A DNA stretch of 64,000 nt from Ramlibacter paludis (lineage in GTDB: Bacteria; Pseudomonadota; Gammaproteobacteria; Burkholderiales; Burkholderiaceae_C): positions 97,836-161,835 of the forward strand of contig NZ_JAKLTM010000009.1 of assembly GCF_022012305.1 (NCBI RefSeq). Direction: 5' to 3'. The position numbers were made by a program, and so were the translations under genes. The notes beneath the pieces are model-generated. The model saw only the letters and a program-made list of their open reading frames with translations. It searched no databases and was not told the origin of the DNA. Shown piece after piece: positions 29,362 to 41,591 of this stretch (position 1 is its first letter; every line of letters begins with the position of its first letter).

Positions 29362-29385
29362 GCCGGCGCGGGTTTTCACGCCGGC
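29362..29385 (+). terminator. GC-rich stem-loop between the two hybrid kinases
   Basis: GCCGGCG (29362-29368) pairs with CGCCGGC (29379-29385) around a 10-nt loop containing TTTT. It starts 12 nt after the first kinase stop and ends 36 nt before the second start. Without a trailing T run it may only reduce readthrough. Confidence 0.3.
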
Positions 29386-29420
29386 CGCGGGGTAGAGTGG
29401 GGCATCTCGTCCCCTCATCC

Positions 29421-32137
<2,717 letters not shown>

Positions 32138-32141
<4 letters not shown>

Positions 32142-32157
32142 GGCGCCGCGGCCTCAG
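32138..32157. terminator. Stem-loop spanning two convergent stop codons
   Basis: CTGAGGC (32138-32144) pairs with GCCTCAG (32151-32157) around a 6-nt GC loop. The arms contain the stop codons of the hybrid kinase and of the opposing small gene. It could serve both directions, but there is no T run. Confidence 0.4.
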
Positions 32158-32369
32158 CTGCCCGGCACGTCGCGGTCGGTGGCCCGCCGCAGCGGATGCG
32201 CCGGCTGCCGCGCCGCCGGCGCGTCGCGCAGCCCACCACCGCGGTTGCTGGTCTTCTGCAGTTCGTCGCGGGCCATGTGCTGCCAGAGCGTGCTGGTGCC
32301 CTCGCCCGAACGGGCGCCGGGCTGTTCCAGTTCGCCGCCCGCTTCGGTCGGCACGCATTGGTTTTCCAT
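32154..32369 (-). CDS. Small hydrophilic hypothetical protein
   Basis: A 71-aa protein beginning MENQCVPTEAGGELEQPG. It is polar, without a membrane segment or known domain, and the last third is Arg/Pro/Ala rich. It is the only protein-like reading of the gap between the kinase and the M3 peptidase. CTAGAG lies 7 nt before ATG 32369. It resembles in style, not in alignable sequence, the 89-aa protein at 50699-50968. Function unknown. Confidence 0.5.
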   Translation of the reverse strand: MENQCVPTEAGGELEQPGARSGEGTSTLWQHMARDELQKTSNRGGGLRDAPAARQPAHPLRRATDRDVPGS

Positions 32370-32462
32370 GCGGCCACTCTAGGCGCGGGCCGTTCGCAGG
32401 GAGCGGCCTTTACGTCGCCCTTACCTGCCGGGTGCTCGCAGCGTGCGCAAATTCCGCTGTCG

Positions 32463-34262
32463 TCAGAAGCCTTGCTCCAGCTCGGCCACCATGCGGCCCA
32501 CGTAAGCCACCGCTGCGCGCACCGGTTCCGGCGAAGCGAGGTCGATGCCGACCTTGCGCATCAACTCCAGCGGCGGCAGCGTCCCGCCGGCACGCAGCAC
32601 GTCGAGCCAGGCGGTGAAGACGCCGGGACCCTCGCGCTCGGACTTGTCGGCCAGCGCGGTCGCGGCCACCAGGCCCACCGAGTAGGTGTATGGATAGAGG
32701 CCGAAGTAATAGTGCGGCTGCCGCATCCAGGTGAGTGCCGCGCCGTCGTCGATCTCCACGGCGTCGCCCCAGAACCTCTGCAGGATCGCGCGCTTCTTCT
32801 CGTTCAACAGCGACGCGGTGACGGGCTGTCCGGCCTCGGCCAGGCCGTAGACCTGGTGCTGCAGCTCCGCTTCCAGCAGGTGCGTGACGAAGTTGTGGTG
32901 GTAGGTGCCCAGCACCTGCATCAGCACCCAGCGGCGCATGCGCGCATCGCCGCCGCGCGCCAGGATGTGCCGCGCCAGCAGCACCTCGTTCATGATCGAC
33001 GGCGCCTCGACGAAAGGCATGGCGGGCCGCGTGTTGACGAAGCGCTGCGACCTCCCGGCCATCGTGAAGTGGCCGGCATGCCCCAGTTCGTGGGCGAGGA
33101 TGAAGGCGTCGCGCATCGAATTCGTCCACGTCATCAGGATGAACGGATGCGCGCCATACGGCGAGGCGCAGAAGGCGCCGGACGACTTGCCGAGGTTGTC
33201 GACGCGGTCGATCCAGCGGCGCGCGAAGGCCGTGCGCACCATCTCGCCGTATTCCTCGCCCATGGGCTCCAGGGCCCCGACGATCAGGGCGCGCGCTTCC
33301 TCGAAGTCGAGCGAGGGCGCGTAGGAAGGATCGAGCGGCGCCTTGAGGTCGCAATACAGCAGCTTGTCGAGCCCCAGCACGCGCTTGCGCAGGCGCGCGT
33401 AGCGCTGCATGTGCGGCGCCAGCTCCGCCTGGATCGTCTGCAGCACGTTCAGGTACAGCGCGTGCGGCACCTTGTGGTGCTGCAGCTGGTAGTGCTCGGC
33501 GCTCTCGTAGCCGCGCGCCTTGGCGAGCACGACGTTCTTCTGCACCTCGGTGGCGAAGGTCGCCGCATAGGTGTTCTGGTAAGGCTTGAGTCCCTCGCAG
33601 AACGAGGCCCAGGCCGCACGCCGCACGCCGGCATCGGGCGAGCTCTCGTAGCTCCACTCGTAGAGGTTGAAGGAATTCGGGTGTGTCGCCCCGGCAGGGT
33701 CGGTGAAAGAAGCGAAGCGCAGGTCGCTGGACTTCGAGCGCGTGTACGTCATGTACGGCGCATCCAGCACTTCGCCGAGCGACGCGAGCACCTGCTCCGT
33801 TTCGGCCGACAGCATGTGCGGCTTTACGGCGGCCAGGTCGTCCAGGCTGGTCTTGTGCACGGCCAGCAGCGGCTGCTCGCCCAGGTAGCTGTCCACGGTG
33901 CCGTCCGGCAGCGCCAGGATCTCGGTGTCGACGAACTTCAGCGCCGCATCGATGCGCGCGATGGCGGCGGCCGCATTGGCGTGGTCCGCTTGCCGCGCCG
34001 CATCACCGCCATCTTCGGCGTTGCGCAGGAAGCTGAAGGCTTCGGCGCGGTGCAGGCGCGCGAGCAGGGCGTCACGCGCGTCCAGGCAGGCCAGCAGCAC
34101 GTGCGAGCCCGTGCCCAGCTGGCCGCGGTGGCGCGTCACGGTGTCGAGCGAGCGCTCGATCGCGTCCAGCTCCGCCAGCCACGCTTCGCGCGTGGCAAAC
34201 AGTTCGTCCAGGTTCCAGGTGGCTTCGCGCTCCACCTGGGCGCGGGTGAGGGGTTGGTTCAT
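32463..34262 (-). CDS. M3-family oligoendopeptidase (PepF-like)
   Basis: A 599-aa zinc metallopeptidase that cleaves short peptides in the cytoplasm. The zinc motif is in AHELGHAGHF (HExxH) near residue 389. The N-terminus (TWNLDELFATREAWLAEL) is typical of PepF, and the C-terminal substrate-binding tyrosines appear in YYFGLYPYTYSVGL. It has no signal peptide. AATACT lies exactly 6 nt before the ATG, so its message may be leaderless. It stands alone, with 42 nt to the next minus-strand gene. Confidence 0.92.
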   Translation of the reverse strand: MNQPLTRAQVEREATWNLDELFATREAWLAELDAIERSLDTVTRHRGQLGTGSHVLLACLDARDALLARLHRAEAFSFLRNAEDGGDAARQADHANAAAAIARIDAALKFVDTEILALPDGTVDSYLGEQPLLAVHKTSLDDLAAVKPHMLSAETEQVLASLGEVLDAPYMTYTRSKSSDLRFASFTDPAGATHPNSFNLYEWSYESSPDAGVRRAAWASFCEGLKPYQNTYAATFATEVQKNVVLAKARGYESAEHYQLQHHKVPHALYLNVLQTIQAELAPHMQRYARLRKRVLGLDKLLYCDLKAPLDPSYAPSLDFEEARALIVGALEPMGEEYGEMVRTAFARRWIDRVDNLGKSSGAFCASPYGAHPFILMTWTNSMRDAFILAHELGHAGHFTMAGRSQRFVNTRPAMPFVEAPSIMNEVLLARHILARGGDARMRRWVLMQVLGTYHHNFVTHLLEAELQHQVYGLAEAGQPVTASLLNEKKRAILQRFWGDAVEIDDGAALTWMRQPHYYFGLYPYTYSVGLVAATALADKSEREGPGVFTAWLDVLRAGGTLPPLELMRKVGIDLASPEPVRAAVAYVGRMVAELEQGF

Positions 34263-34268
34263 CCGCGG

Positions 34269-34274
34269 AGTATT
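34269..34274 (-). promoter_or_regulatory. Putative -10 box of the M3 peptidase gene
   Basis: On the minus strand AATACT is followed by 6 nt (CCGCGG) and the ATG at 34262, the same geometry as several other genes in the window. No ribosome site is present. Confidence 0.35.
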
Positions 34275-34304
34275 CCCCGCACCCGCCCTGGCCGCTATCG
34301 GGGA

Positions 34305-35303
34305 CTACTCGAACTTGGCGCCCGAGTCCTTCACCACCTTGGCCCAGCGCGCTTTCTCGGTCTTGATGAAGTTGCCGAAATCGGCCGACGAGCCCGGGCG
34401 GGTTTCGGCGCCCATCTTCAGCAGGCGCTCCTGCATGTCCGGCGTCGCCAGGATCTTGCTGACGGTCTGGTGCAGGGTGGCGACCACCGCCGGCGGCGTG
34501 CCGGCGGGCGCGGCGATGCCCTGGTAGGAGCCGGTCTCGAAGCCGGGCAGGTTGGCGGACTCGGCGACCGTGGGCACGTTGGGCGCGCCGGGGAAGCGCT
34601 TGGCGCTGGAGATGGCCAGCGCCTTCAGCTTGCCGCCTTCCACCATCGGCCAGGTGGCGACCATGCCGTTGAACAGCACGTCGGCCTGGCCGGCCACCAC
34701 GTCGTTGATCGCCTGGGAGCCGCCCTTGTAGGGGATGTAGGTCCACTGGATGCCGCTGCGCAGCGCGAACTCGATGCCGGCCAGGTGGTTGGCGCCGCCG
34801 GTGCCGCTGATGGCGAAGTTCAGCGAGTTGGGCTTGGCCTTGGCCAGCGCGATCAGCTCCTTGGCATCCTTGGCCGGCAGGCCGGGGCGCGCGGCCAGCA
34901 GGTGCGGCGAGTAGGCCACCAGCAGCACGGGCGCGAAGTCCTTCACCGGGTCGAAAGGCAGCTGCGGGAACACGCTGGGCGCGATGGCTAGCGAGCCGAT
35001 GTCCGTCAGCAGCAGGGTCAGGCCGTCCGGCGCCGACTTGGCGACGAAGTCCGAGCCCAGGTTGCCGGTGGCGCCGGCCTTGTTCTCCACCACCACGGTG
35101 GCGCCCAGCGCTTCGGCCATGCGCTGCGAGAGCAGGCGGGCGAGGATGTCGGAGGTGCCGCCCGCGGGGTTGGGCACGACGATCTTGATGCTCTTGCCGC
35201 CGAAGTACGGGTCGGCGGCGAAGGCGGACTGGGGCGCGGCGGCGGCCAGCGTGGCGACGGCAGCCGCGGCCAGCAGGGCGCGGCGGGACAAGGAATTCGG
35301 CAC
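34305..35303 (-). CDS. Bug-family (tripartite tricarboxylate) substrate-binding protein
   Basis: A 332-aa periplasmic protein with a signal peptide (MPNSLSRRALLAAAAVATLA, cleavage near SAFA). IKIVVPNPAGGTSDILARLL and VVENKAGATGNLGSDFVAK are the Bug ligand motifs. It is the second orphan of this family in the window and shares only family-level similarity with the first. AGGAG lies at good distance before ATG 35303. Two operator-like palindromes lie 32 to 61 nt upstream, suggesting regulated expression. Confidence 0.92.
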   Translation of the reverse strand: MPNSLSRRALLAAAAVATLAAAAPQSAFAADPYFGGKSIKIVVPNPAGGTSDILARLLSQRMAEALGATVVVENKAGATGNLGSDFVAKSAPDGLTLLLTDIGSLAIAPSVFPQLPFDPVKDFAPVLLVAYSPHLLAARPGLPAKDAKELIALAKAKPNSLNFAISGTGGANHLAGIEFALRSGIQWTYIPYKGGSQAINDVVAGQADVLFNGMVATWPMVEGGKLKALAISSAKRFPGAPNVPTVAESANLPGFETGSYQGIAAPAGTPPAVVATLHQTVSKILATPDMQERLLKMGAETRPGSSADFGNFIKTEKARWAKVVKDSGAKFE

Positions 35304-35334
35304 GGGGAAGTCTCCTGGGGATGGGGGCCGTCGA

Positions 35335-35364
35335 ATGACAGCGTTGTCATGGTAACGTTGTCAT
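35335..35364. promoter_or_regulatory. Two overlapping operator-like palindromes
   Basis: ATGACAGCGTTGTCAT (35335-35350) has perfect 6-bp arms. ATGGTAACGTTGTCAT (35349-35364) repeats the site 14 bp further with two arm mismatches. They lie between the divergent Bug and argS genes, 32 nt from the Bug ATG. Tandem palindromes of this size are typical of GntR- or TetR-type repressors; the protein is not in view. Confidence 0.5.
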
Positions 35365-35397
35365 CGCACCTGCGTCAAGGCCGTCTACCCCACTCCG

Positions 35398-35403
35398 TAG
35401 AAT
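35398..35403 (+). promoter_or_regulatory. Putative -10 box of argS (leaderless arrangement)
   Basis: TAGAAT (5 of 6 matches to TATAAT) is followed by exactly 6 nt (CCCCGG) and ATG 35410. No ribosome site fits in the gap. Confidence 0.5.
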
Positions 35404-35409
35404 CCCCGG

Positions 35410-37083
35410 ATGCTCCTCGTGAAACAAGAACTGCTGGCGGCGCTTGCCGCCGGCCTCGAACAGCTGTCGCCCGGTGCCGGCGACAAGGCGCTGTTCGAAT
35501 CGCCCAAGGTGGCCGCGCACGGCGACCTGGCCTGCACCGCGGCCATGCAGCTGGCCAAGCCGCTGAAGAAGAACCCGCGCCAGGTGGCCGAGGCCCTGCG
35601 CGACAACCTGCTGGCCGCGCCCGCCTTCCAGAAGTGGGTGGATTCCGTCGACATCGCCGGACCGGGCTTCCTGAACATCAAGCTCAAGCCCGCGGCCAAG
35701 CAGCAGGTCGTGCGCGAGGTGCTGGGCACCGGCGCGCAGTTCGGCCGCCAGCCGGCCAACGGCAAGCACATGATGGTGGAGTTCGTGTCCGCCAATCCCA
35801 CCGGTCCGCTGCACGTCGGCCACGGCCGCCAGGGCGCGCTGGGCGACGCCATCTCCAGCCTGTACGAGACCCAGGGCTGGGACGTGACGCGCGAGTTCTA
35901 TTACAACGACGCCGGGGTGCAGATCGCCACGCTGGCCAACAGCGTGCAGCTGCGCGCCAAGGGCCTGAAGCCCGGCGACGCAGGCTGGCCCGAGGCCGCC
36001 TACAACGGCGACTACATCCAGGACATCGCCGACGACTTCAAGGCGAAGAAGACCGTCAAGTCCGACGACCGCGAGTTCACCGCCAGCGGCGACGTCGAGG
36101 ACCTGGACGGCATCCGCCAGTTCGCCGTGGCCTACCTGCGCCACGAGCAGGACCTGGACCTGCAGGCTTTCGGCGTGCAGTTCCGCAACTACTACCTGGA
36201 GTCCAGCCTGTACACCAGCGGCAAGGTCGACGCGGTGGTGCAGAAGCTGCAGGCCAACGGGAAGACCTACGAGCAGGACGGCGCCCTGTGGCTGAAGACC
36301 ACGGACTACGGCGACGACAAGGACCGCGTGATGCGCAAGTCCGACGGCTCGTACACCTACTTCGTGCCCGACGTCGCGTACCACATCACCAAATGGGAGC
36401 GCGGTTTCACCAAGGTGCTGAACGTGCAGGGCACCGACCACCACGGCACCATCGCGCGCGTGCGCGCCGGCCTGCAGGCGGCCGGCGTCGGCATTCCCCA
36501 GGGCTATCCGGATTACGTGCTGAACACGATGGTGCGCGTGATGCGCGGCGGCGAGGAGGTCAAGCTCTCCAAGCGCGCGGGCAGCTACGTCACGCTGCGC
36601 GACCTGATCGAGTGGACCAGCAAGGACGCGGTGCGCTTCTTCCTGCTTTCGCGCAAGGCCGACACCGAATACACCTTCGACGTCGACCTGGCGGTGGCGA
36701 AGAACAACGACAACCCGGTCTACTACGTGCAGTACGCCCACGCGCGCATCTGCTCCGTGCTGGCGGCCTGGGGCGGGGACGTGGCAACGCTGACCGACGC
36801 CGACCTGTCGGCGCTGGAGCACCCGGCCGCGTTGAACCTGATGCTGGTGCTGGCGCGTTACCCGCAGATGCTGGCGGACGCCGCGGCGGACTTCGCGCCG
36901 CACGACGTCACCTTCTACCTGCGCGAGCTGGCGGCGGCGTACCACTCCTACTACGACGCCGAGCGGATCCTGGTGGACGACGAGAACCTGAAGCGGGCGC
37001 GGCTGGCCCTGGTCGCCGCGGTCGCGCAGGTATTGCACAATGGGCTGGCAGTGCTGGGTGTGGACGCCCCGCAGAAAATGTGA
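35410..37083 (+). CDS. argS: Arginyl-tRNA synthetase
   Basis: It charges tRNA-Arg with arginine. The 557-aa class I enzyme has the N-terminal Add-1 domain, the HIGH-type motif in [15 protein letters not shown] near residue 140, the KMSKS-type motif as [11 protein letters not shown] near 388, and the anticodon-binding C-terminal domain ending near [16 protein letters not shown] 35410 lies directly behind a TAGAAT box. The SPOR-domain gene follows immediately and may be co-transcribed, a frequent pairing in Burkholderiales. Confidence 0.96.
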   Translation: MLLVKQELLAALAAGLEQLSPGAGDKALFESPKVAAHGDLACTAAMQLAKPLKKNPRQVAEALRDNLLAAPAFQKWVDSVDIAGPGFLNIKLKPAAKQQVVREVLGTGAQFGRQPANGKHMMVEFVSANPTGPLHVGHGRQGALGDAISSLYETQGWDVTREFYYNDAGVQIATLANSVQLRAKGLKPGDAGWPEAAYNGDYIQDIADDFKAKKTVKSDDREFTASGDVEDLDGIRQFAVAYLRHEQDLDLQAFGVQFRNYYLESSLYTSGKVDAVVQKLQANGKTYEQDGALWLKTTDYGDDKDRVMRKSDGSYTYFVPDVAYHITKWERGFTKVLNVQGTDHHGTIARVRAGLQAAGVGIPQGYPDYVLNTMVRVMRGGEEVKLSKRAGSYVTLRDLIEWTSKDAVRFFLLSRKADTEYTFDVDLAVAKNNDNPVYYVQYAHARICSVLAAWGGDVATLTDADLSALEHPAALNLMLVLARYPQMLADAAADFAPHDVTFYLRELAAAYHSYYDAERILVDDENLKRARLALVAAVAQVLHNGLAVLGVDAPQKM

Positions 37084-37097
37084 GCGAGCGAACAAGC

Positions 37098-37763
37098 GTG
37101 AAACACACACAACGCGGCAACGTCATCGTCGGCATCATCATCGGCGTGGTGATCGGCCTGGCGGCAGCCCTGGCGGTGGCGGTCTACGTCACCAAGGTGC
37201 CGGTCCCCTTCCTGAACAAGGGCCCCAGCCGCTCCGCGGAGCAGGACGCGGCGGAGTCGCGCAAGAACCAGAACTGGGATCCCAACGCGCCCCTGTACGG
37301 CAAGAACCCGGCCAAGGCGCTGCCGCCCGCGCCGGGCATGCCGGCCGCATCGGCGCCGGCCAACGCCAAGGCGCCGGAAGCGGCAGCCTCCGGCGCGGCG
37401 AAGGACAAGGAAGAAAAGCCGGTCGCAGCCAAGGACAAGATCGAGGCGCCTGCCGTGACCGGCCGTCCGCCACCGGCCGACCCCCTGGGCGACCTCGCCA
37501 CGGCGCGCGCCGCCGGCGGCAGCGACCCCTTCCTCTATTTCGTGCAGGCCGGCGCCTTCCGCACCCCCGAGGACGCCGAAGCCCAGCGCGCCAAGCTGTC
37601 GCTGATGGGCATCGAGGCCAAGGTGACCGAGCGCGAGCAGGCCGGACGCCAGGTCTATCGCGTGCGCGTCGGCCCCTTCGAGCGCAAGGAAGAAGCCGAC
37701 AAGCAGAAGGACAAGCTGGATTCGGGCGGCTTCGAAACGGCCCTCGTGCGCGTCCAGCGGTAG
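37098..37763 (+). CDS. SPOR-domain cell-division protein (FtsN-like)
   Basis: A 221-aa inner-membrane protein: short cytoplasmic VKHTQRGN, a transmembrane helix (IVGIIIGVVIGLAAALAVAV), a Pro/Ala/Lys-rich periplasmic linker, and a C-terminal SPOR domain from about residue 150 (FLYFVQAGAFRTPEDAEAQR ... VRVGPFERKEEADKQK). SPOR domains bind denuded septal peptidoglycan, so a divisome role is likely. GTG 37098 is used because it aligns with the MK..RG start of relatives; GTG 37080 overlaps the argS stop (GTGA) and is possible. Confidence 0.85.
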   Translation: MKHTQRGNVIVGIIIGVVIGLAAALAVAVYVTKVPVPFLNKGPSRSAEQDAAESRKNQNWDPNAPLYGKNPAKALPPAPGMPAASAPANAKAPEAAASGAAKDKEEKPVAAKDKIEAPAVTGRPPPADPLGDLATARAAGGSDPFLYFVQAGAFRTPEDAEAQRAKLSLMGIEAKVTEREQAGRQVYRVRVGPFERKEEADKQKDKLDSGGFETALVRVQR

Positions 37764-37837
37764 CCATGCCCCGCCGGGCGGTGGAACCAACCGGGCGCCG
37801 CCCCGTCTGAGCTGAAGTTCTAGAAGAAAGACTGCAA

Positions 37838-38488
37838 ATGAATCGTCGCGAGTTTTCGGCCGCAACGGCCGCGTCCCTGGGTGCCCTGGCGCTCGGCATG
37901 CCCGGCCTGGCGCTGGCGCAACAGAGGTTCGAAGCCGGCCGGGACTTCCGCGCGATCGACAAGCCGGTGCCGGTGGACACGCCCGCGCCGAAGATCGAGG
38001 TCGTCGAGTTCTTCTGGTACAGCTGCCCGCACTGCAACGCCTTCGAGCCCAAGCTGGTCGCCTGGAGCAAGAAGCTGCCGCCGGACGTCGTGCTCAAGCG
38101 CGTGCCGATCGCCTTCCGCGACGACTTCGTGCCGCAGCAGCGCCTGTACTACACGCTGGAAGCCATGGGCAAGCTGGACGAGCTGCACCAGAAGGTGTTC
38201 GACGCCGTGCACAGGGAGCGCAAGCCGACCAACCGCGAGGAGGCTATCCTGGAATTCGCGCAGGCCAACGGCCTGGACGTGGCCAAGTTCAAGGAGCTGT
38301 ACAACTCCTTCTCCATCTCGGCCAAGGCCCGCCGCGCCACCCAGCTGCAGAACGCCTACCAGGTCGAAGGCGTGCCGGCCCTGGGCGTCGCGGGCAAGTA
38401 CTACATCGACGGCGAAGTCTCCAAGGGCATGGACCGCGGCCTGCTGGTGGCCGACTACCTGATCGGCGAGGCGCGCAAGGCCAAGTAA
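37838..38488 (+). CDS. dsbA: Thiol:disulfide interchange protein DsbA
   Basis: A 216-aa periplasmic oxidase that introduces disulfides into exported proteins. The active site CPHC is in [12 protein letters not shown] near residue 65, with the cis-proline loop in EGVPALGV near 180. The signal peptide [20 protein letters not shown] contains RRxF, hinting at Tat export, ending at ALAQ. GAAAG at 37825-37829 may serve as ribosome site. A hairpin terminator follows. DsbB is not in view. Confidence 0.93.
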   Translation: MNRREFSAATAASLGALALGMPGLALAQQRFEAGRDFRAIDKPVPVDTPAPKIEVVEFFWYSCPHCNAFEPKLVAWSKKLPPDVVLKRVPIAFRDDFVPQQRLYYTLEAMGKLDELHQKVFDAVHRERKPTNREEAILEFAQANGLDVAKFKELYNSFSISAKARRATQLQNAYQVEGVPALGVAGKYYIDGEVSKGMDRGLLVADYLIGEARKAK

Positions 38489-38519
38489 TACCGCACGGCG
38501 CCACAGGCCGTCAGCATTC

Positions 38520-38548
38520 GAAGCCCGCAGCCGCGGGCTTCTTCGTTT
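38520..38548 (+). terminator. Intrinsic terminator after dsbA
   Basis: GAAGCCCGC (38520-38528) pairs with GCGGGCTTC (38533-38541) around a 4-nt AGCC loop, followed by TTCGTTT. It lies 31 nt after the dsbA stop and separates dsbA from the lptA unit. Confidence 0.75.
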
Positions 38549-38584
38549 GGGCTCGCTACAATGCGCAGCAAGATTCGTGCCTTT

Positions 38585-39214
38585 ATGAAAAACAAACAAG
38601 CCACCCCGCTGCACGCCCTCGCCATCGCCCTTACGCTCGCCCTGGCGGGCGGCGCCGCCCTCGCCGAGAAGGCGGACCGGGCGAAGCCCATGAACGTGGA
38701 GGCGGACTCGCTGAAGTACGACGACCTGAACCAGACCAGCGTCTTCACGGGGAAGGTGGTGGTCACCAAGGGCAGCATCGTCATCCGCGGGGCCAAGGTG
38801 GACGTGAAGCAGGATCCCGAGGGCTACCAGTTCGGCGTGGTCACGGCCGAGCCGGGCAAGCGCGCCTTCTTCCGCCAGAAGCGCGACAACGTCGACGAAT
38901 ACATCGAGGGCGAAGGCGACACCATCGAATACGACGGCAAGGCCGACCGCGTGAAGTTCATCGGCCGCGCCGAGATGCGGCGCCTGCGCGGCGCCGTCGT
39001 TGCCGACGAGACCTCCGGCGCGCTGATCACCTACGACAACACCACCGACCACTTCTCGGTGGACGGCAATCCCGGCAACGCGACGCCGGCCAACCCGGGC
39101 GGCCGCGTGCGCGCCACGCTGGCGCCGCGCAACCCGGGCGCGGCGCCGGCGCCCGCGCCTGCCGCCAGCGCGCCGCTGCGCTCGAGCACCACGCTGGGCG
39201 GGGAGAAGCGCTGA
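38585..39214 (+). CDS. lptA: Lipopolysaccharide transport periplasmic protein LptA
   Basis: LptA bridges inner and outer membranes and carries LPS between LptC and LptD. The 209-aa product has a signal peptide ([18 protein letters not shown], cleavage near ALAE) and the OstA-type beta-jellyroll ([33 protein letters not shown]). The C-terminal 45 residues are Ala/Pro rich. ATG 38585 puts the signal peptide at the start; ATG 38561 overlaps a TACAAT box and is less likely. It overlaps lptB by 1 nt. No lptC or kdsC gene precedes it here. Confidence 0.9.
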   Translation: MKNKQATPLHALAIALTLALAGGAALAEKADRAKPMNVEADSLKYDDLNQTSVFTGKVVVTKGSIVIRGAKVDVKQDPEGYQFGVVTAEPGKRAFFRQKRDNVDEYIEGEGDTIEYDGKADRVKFIGRAEMRRLRGAVVADETSGALITYDNTTDHFSVDGNPGNATPANPGGRVRATLAPRNPGAAPAPAPAASAPLRSSTTLGGEKR

Positions 39215-40002
39215 TGGGCGACGCGGAAGCCGGGCTGCGCGAGGACGGGACGCGGACCGTGGTGAGCCGCCTGGAGGCGCGCCACCTGAAGAAGTCCTAC
39301 GGCGGCCGCGACGTGGTGCAGGACGTCTCGCTGGCGGTGGACAAGGGTGAAGTCGTCGGCCTGCTGGGCCCGAACGGCGCCGGCAAGACCACGTCGTTCT
39401 ACATGATCGTGGGCCTGGTGCGCGCCGACGGTGGCGAGATCACCATCGACGGCCACTCGGTGGAGCAGACCCCGATCCACCGGCGCTCGCGCCTGGGCCT
39501 GTCCTACCTGCCGCAGGAAGCGTCGATCTTCCGCAAGCTGAACGTCGAGGACAACGTGCGCGCCGTGCTGGAACTGCAGCGCGACGAGGACGGCCGTTCG
39601 CTGCCCAAGGCGGAGATCGAGCGCCGCCTCACCGGCCTGCTGCAGGACCTGCGCGTCGACCACCTGCGCGACTCGCCGGCGCTGGCGCTTTCCGGCGGCG
39701 AGCGGCGCCGCGTCGAAATCGCGCGCGCGCTGGCGACGCAACCGCGCTTCATCCTGCTGGACGAACCCTTCGCCGGCATCGACCCCATCGCGGTCATCGA
39801 GATCCAGCGCATCATCGGCTTCCTCAAGTCGCGCGGGATCGGCGTGCTGATCACCGACCACAACGTGCGCGAGACGCTGGGCATCTGCGACCACGCCTAC
39901 ATCATCAGCGAAGGCCGCGTGCTGGCGCAGGGCACGCCCGCCGAAATCGTGAACAACGCGGACGTCCGCCGGGTGTACCTCGGCGAGCACTTCCGAATGT
40001 GA
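39214..40002 (+). CDS. lptB: LPS export ABC transporter ATP-binding protein LptB
   Basis: The cytoplasmic ATPase that powers LPS extraction with LptF and LptG. The 262-aa product has Walker [10 protein letters not shown] near residue 54, the Q loop in YLPQEASIF, signature [14 protein letters not shown] near 156, Walker [16 protein letters not shown], and the switch His in TDHNVRETL. It is translationally coupled to lptA and followed by rpoN 24 nt downstream, the standard order. Confidence 0.97.
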   Translation: MGDAEAGLREDGTRTVVSRLEARHLKKSYGGRDVVQDVSLAVDKGEVVGLLGPNGAGKTTSFYMIVGLVRADGGEITIDGHSVEQTPIHRRSRLGLSYLPQEASIFRKLNVEDNVRAVLELQRDEDGRSLPKAEIERRLTGLLQDLRVDHLRDSPALALSGGERRRVEIARALATQPRFILLDEPFAGIDPIAVIEIQRIIGFLKSRGIGVLITDHNVRETLGICDHAYIISEGRVLAQGTPAEIVNNADVRRVYLGEHFRM

Positions 40003-40025
40003 CCCCAGGCTTCTGAGCAGTACCC

Positions 40026-41591
40026 ATGAAGCAAGGCCTTTCGCTCCGCGTCTCGCAGCATCTCGCGCTGACGCCCCAGCTGCAGCAGTCGATCCGCCTG
40101 CTGCAGCTGTCCACCCTGGAGCTGGGCCAGGAGATCCAGCAGATGCTGGACGAGAACCCCTTCCTCGAGCAGAACCTCGACGAAGGCCCGGAGGAGTTCG
40201 GCCCCAGCCACAGCGACACGCAGCCGGCGCGCGACGACCACGACAGCGACCCCGTCGCGCTGGCGGGCAACGGCCACGACACCACGGCCTCGACCCCCGC
40301 TGAGCAGGAACACGAGCACGCCGATGCCGGCGACAGCAGCGAACCCAACTGGGACGGCGACGGCAGCACCGAGACCGTGCCCGACGACGGCGAGTGGGGC
40401 GGCGAGGCGCCGGCGCGGCAGCGCAATTCGCAGGGCGACGACGACGAGGTCGACGCGACCGAATTGGCGCGCGGCAACGAGTCGCTGCAGTCCTGGCTGC
40501 ACCGGCAGGCGCTGTCGCTGCGGCTGTCCGAGGAGGACCGGGCGGCGCTGCGCTTCCTGGTCGAATCGCTCAACGACGACGGCTATCTGGAGGACACGCT
40601 GGAAGCGCTCGCCGCGGGCCTAGCGGGCGACGACCTCGAGCAGCAGGAGGAGCTGGTGCACCGCTTCACGGTCGCCCTGGGCCTGCTGCAAAGCCTGGAC
40701 CCGCCCGGTGTGGGCGCGCGATCGCTGGCCGAGTGCCTGATGCTGCAGCTGCGCACGCTGCAGCAGGACACCCCCGGCGACACCGTGTTCCCGGTCGCGA
40801 TCCGCGTGTGCAACCAGCCGATCGACCTGCTGGCCAAGCGCGACGTGAAGCGCCTGGCGCAGCTGTGCGGCGAGAGCGAGTCGCAGGTGAAGTGCGCCAT
40901 CACGCTGATCACGCGGCTGGAGCCCAAGCCGGGCCGCCGCTTCGTCGACGTGGAGCGCAACATCATCGTGCCCGACGTGCTGGTCACCAAGACCGGCCGC
41001 GGCGCGCGCGCGGGCTTCCGCGTGATGCTCAACCCGGACGTGATGCCGCGCCTGCGCGTGCACGACGTCTATGCCGGCGCGCTGAAGGCCCACCGCGGCG
41101 AAGGCCACGCGGCGCTGCAGCAGCGGCTGCAGGAAGCGCGCTGGTTCATCAAGAACATCCAGCAGCGCTTCGACACCATCCTGCGCGTGTCCAGCGCCAT
41201 CGTCGAGCGGCAGCGCAACTTCTTCACCCACGGCGAGCTCGCCATGCGGCCGCTGGTGCTGCGCGAGATCGCCGACGAACTGGGCCTGCACGAGTCGACC
41301 ATCTCGCGCGTGACCACGGCCAAGTACATGTCCACGCCCTTCGGCACCTTCGAGCTGAAGTACTTCTTCGGCTCGGCGCTGGGCACCGAAACCGGGGGCA
41401 ACGCCTCCAGCACCGCGGTGCGCGCGCTGATCAAGCAGTTCGTGACCGCCGAGAACAACACCAAGCCCTTGTCGGACAGCCAGATCTCGGAGATGCTCAA
41501 GGAGCAGGGGATCGAGTGCGCGCGCCGAACGGTGGCGAAATACCGCGAGGCTTTGCGAATCGCCCCCGCGAACCTGCGTAAGGCCCTGTGA
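40026..41591 (+). CDS. rpoN: RNA polymerase sigma-54 factor
   Basis: Sigma-54 directs RNA polymerase to -24/-12 promoters and needs an enhancer-binding ATPase. The 521-aa product has Gln-rich region I (QHLALTPQLQQSIRLLQLST), an acidic region II at about 50-150, the core-binding domain, and the C-terminal RpoN box ARRTVAKYRE. It follows lptB as usual, but the next gene is a methyltransferase rather than the frequent hpf/ptsN pair. The stop overlaps that gene's GTG start. Confidence 0.97.
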   Translation: MKQGLSLRVSQHLALTPQLQQSIRLLQLSTLELGQEIQQMLDENPFLEQNLDEGPEEFGPSHSDTQPARDDHDSDPVALAGNGHDTTASTPAEQEHEHADAGDSSEPNWDGDGSTETVPDDGEWGGEAPARQRNSQGDDDEVDATELARGNESLQSWLHRQALSLRLSEEDRAALRFLVESLNDDGYLEDTLEALAAGLAGDDLEQQEELVHRFTVALGLLQSLDPPGVGARSLAECLMLQLRTLQQDTPGDTVFPVAIRVCNQPIDLLAKRDVKRLAQLCGESESQVKCAITLITRLEPKPGRRFVDVERNIIVPDVLVTKTGRGARAGFRVMLNPDVMPRLRVHDVYAGALKAHRGEGHAALQQRLQEARWFIKNIQQRFDTILRVSSAIVERQRNFFTHGELAMRPLVLREIADELGLHESTISRVTTAKYMSTPFGTFELKYFFGSALGTETGGNASSTAVRALIKQFVTAENNTKPLSDSQISEMLKEQGIECARRTVAKYREALRIAPANLRKAL

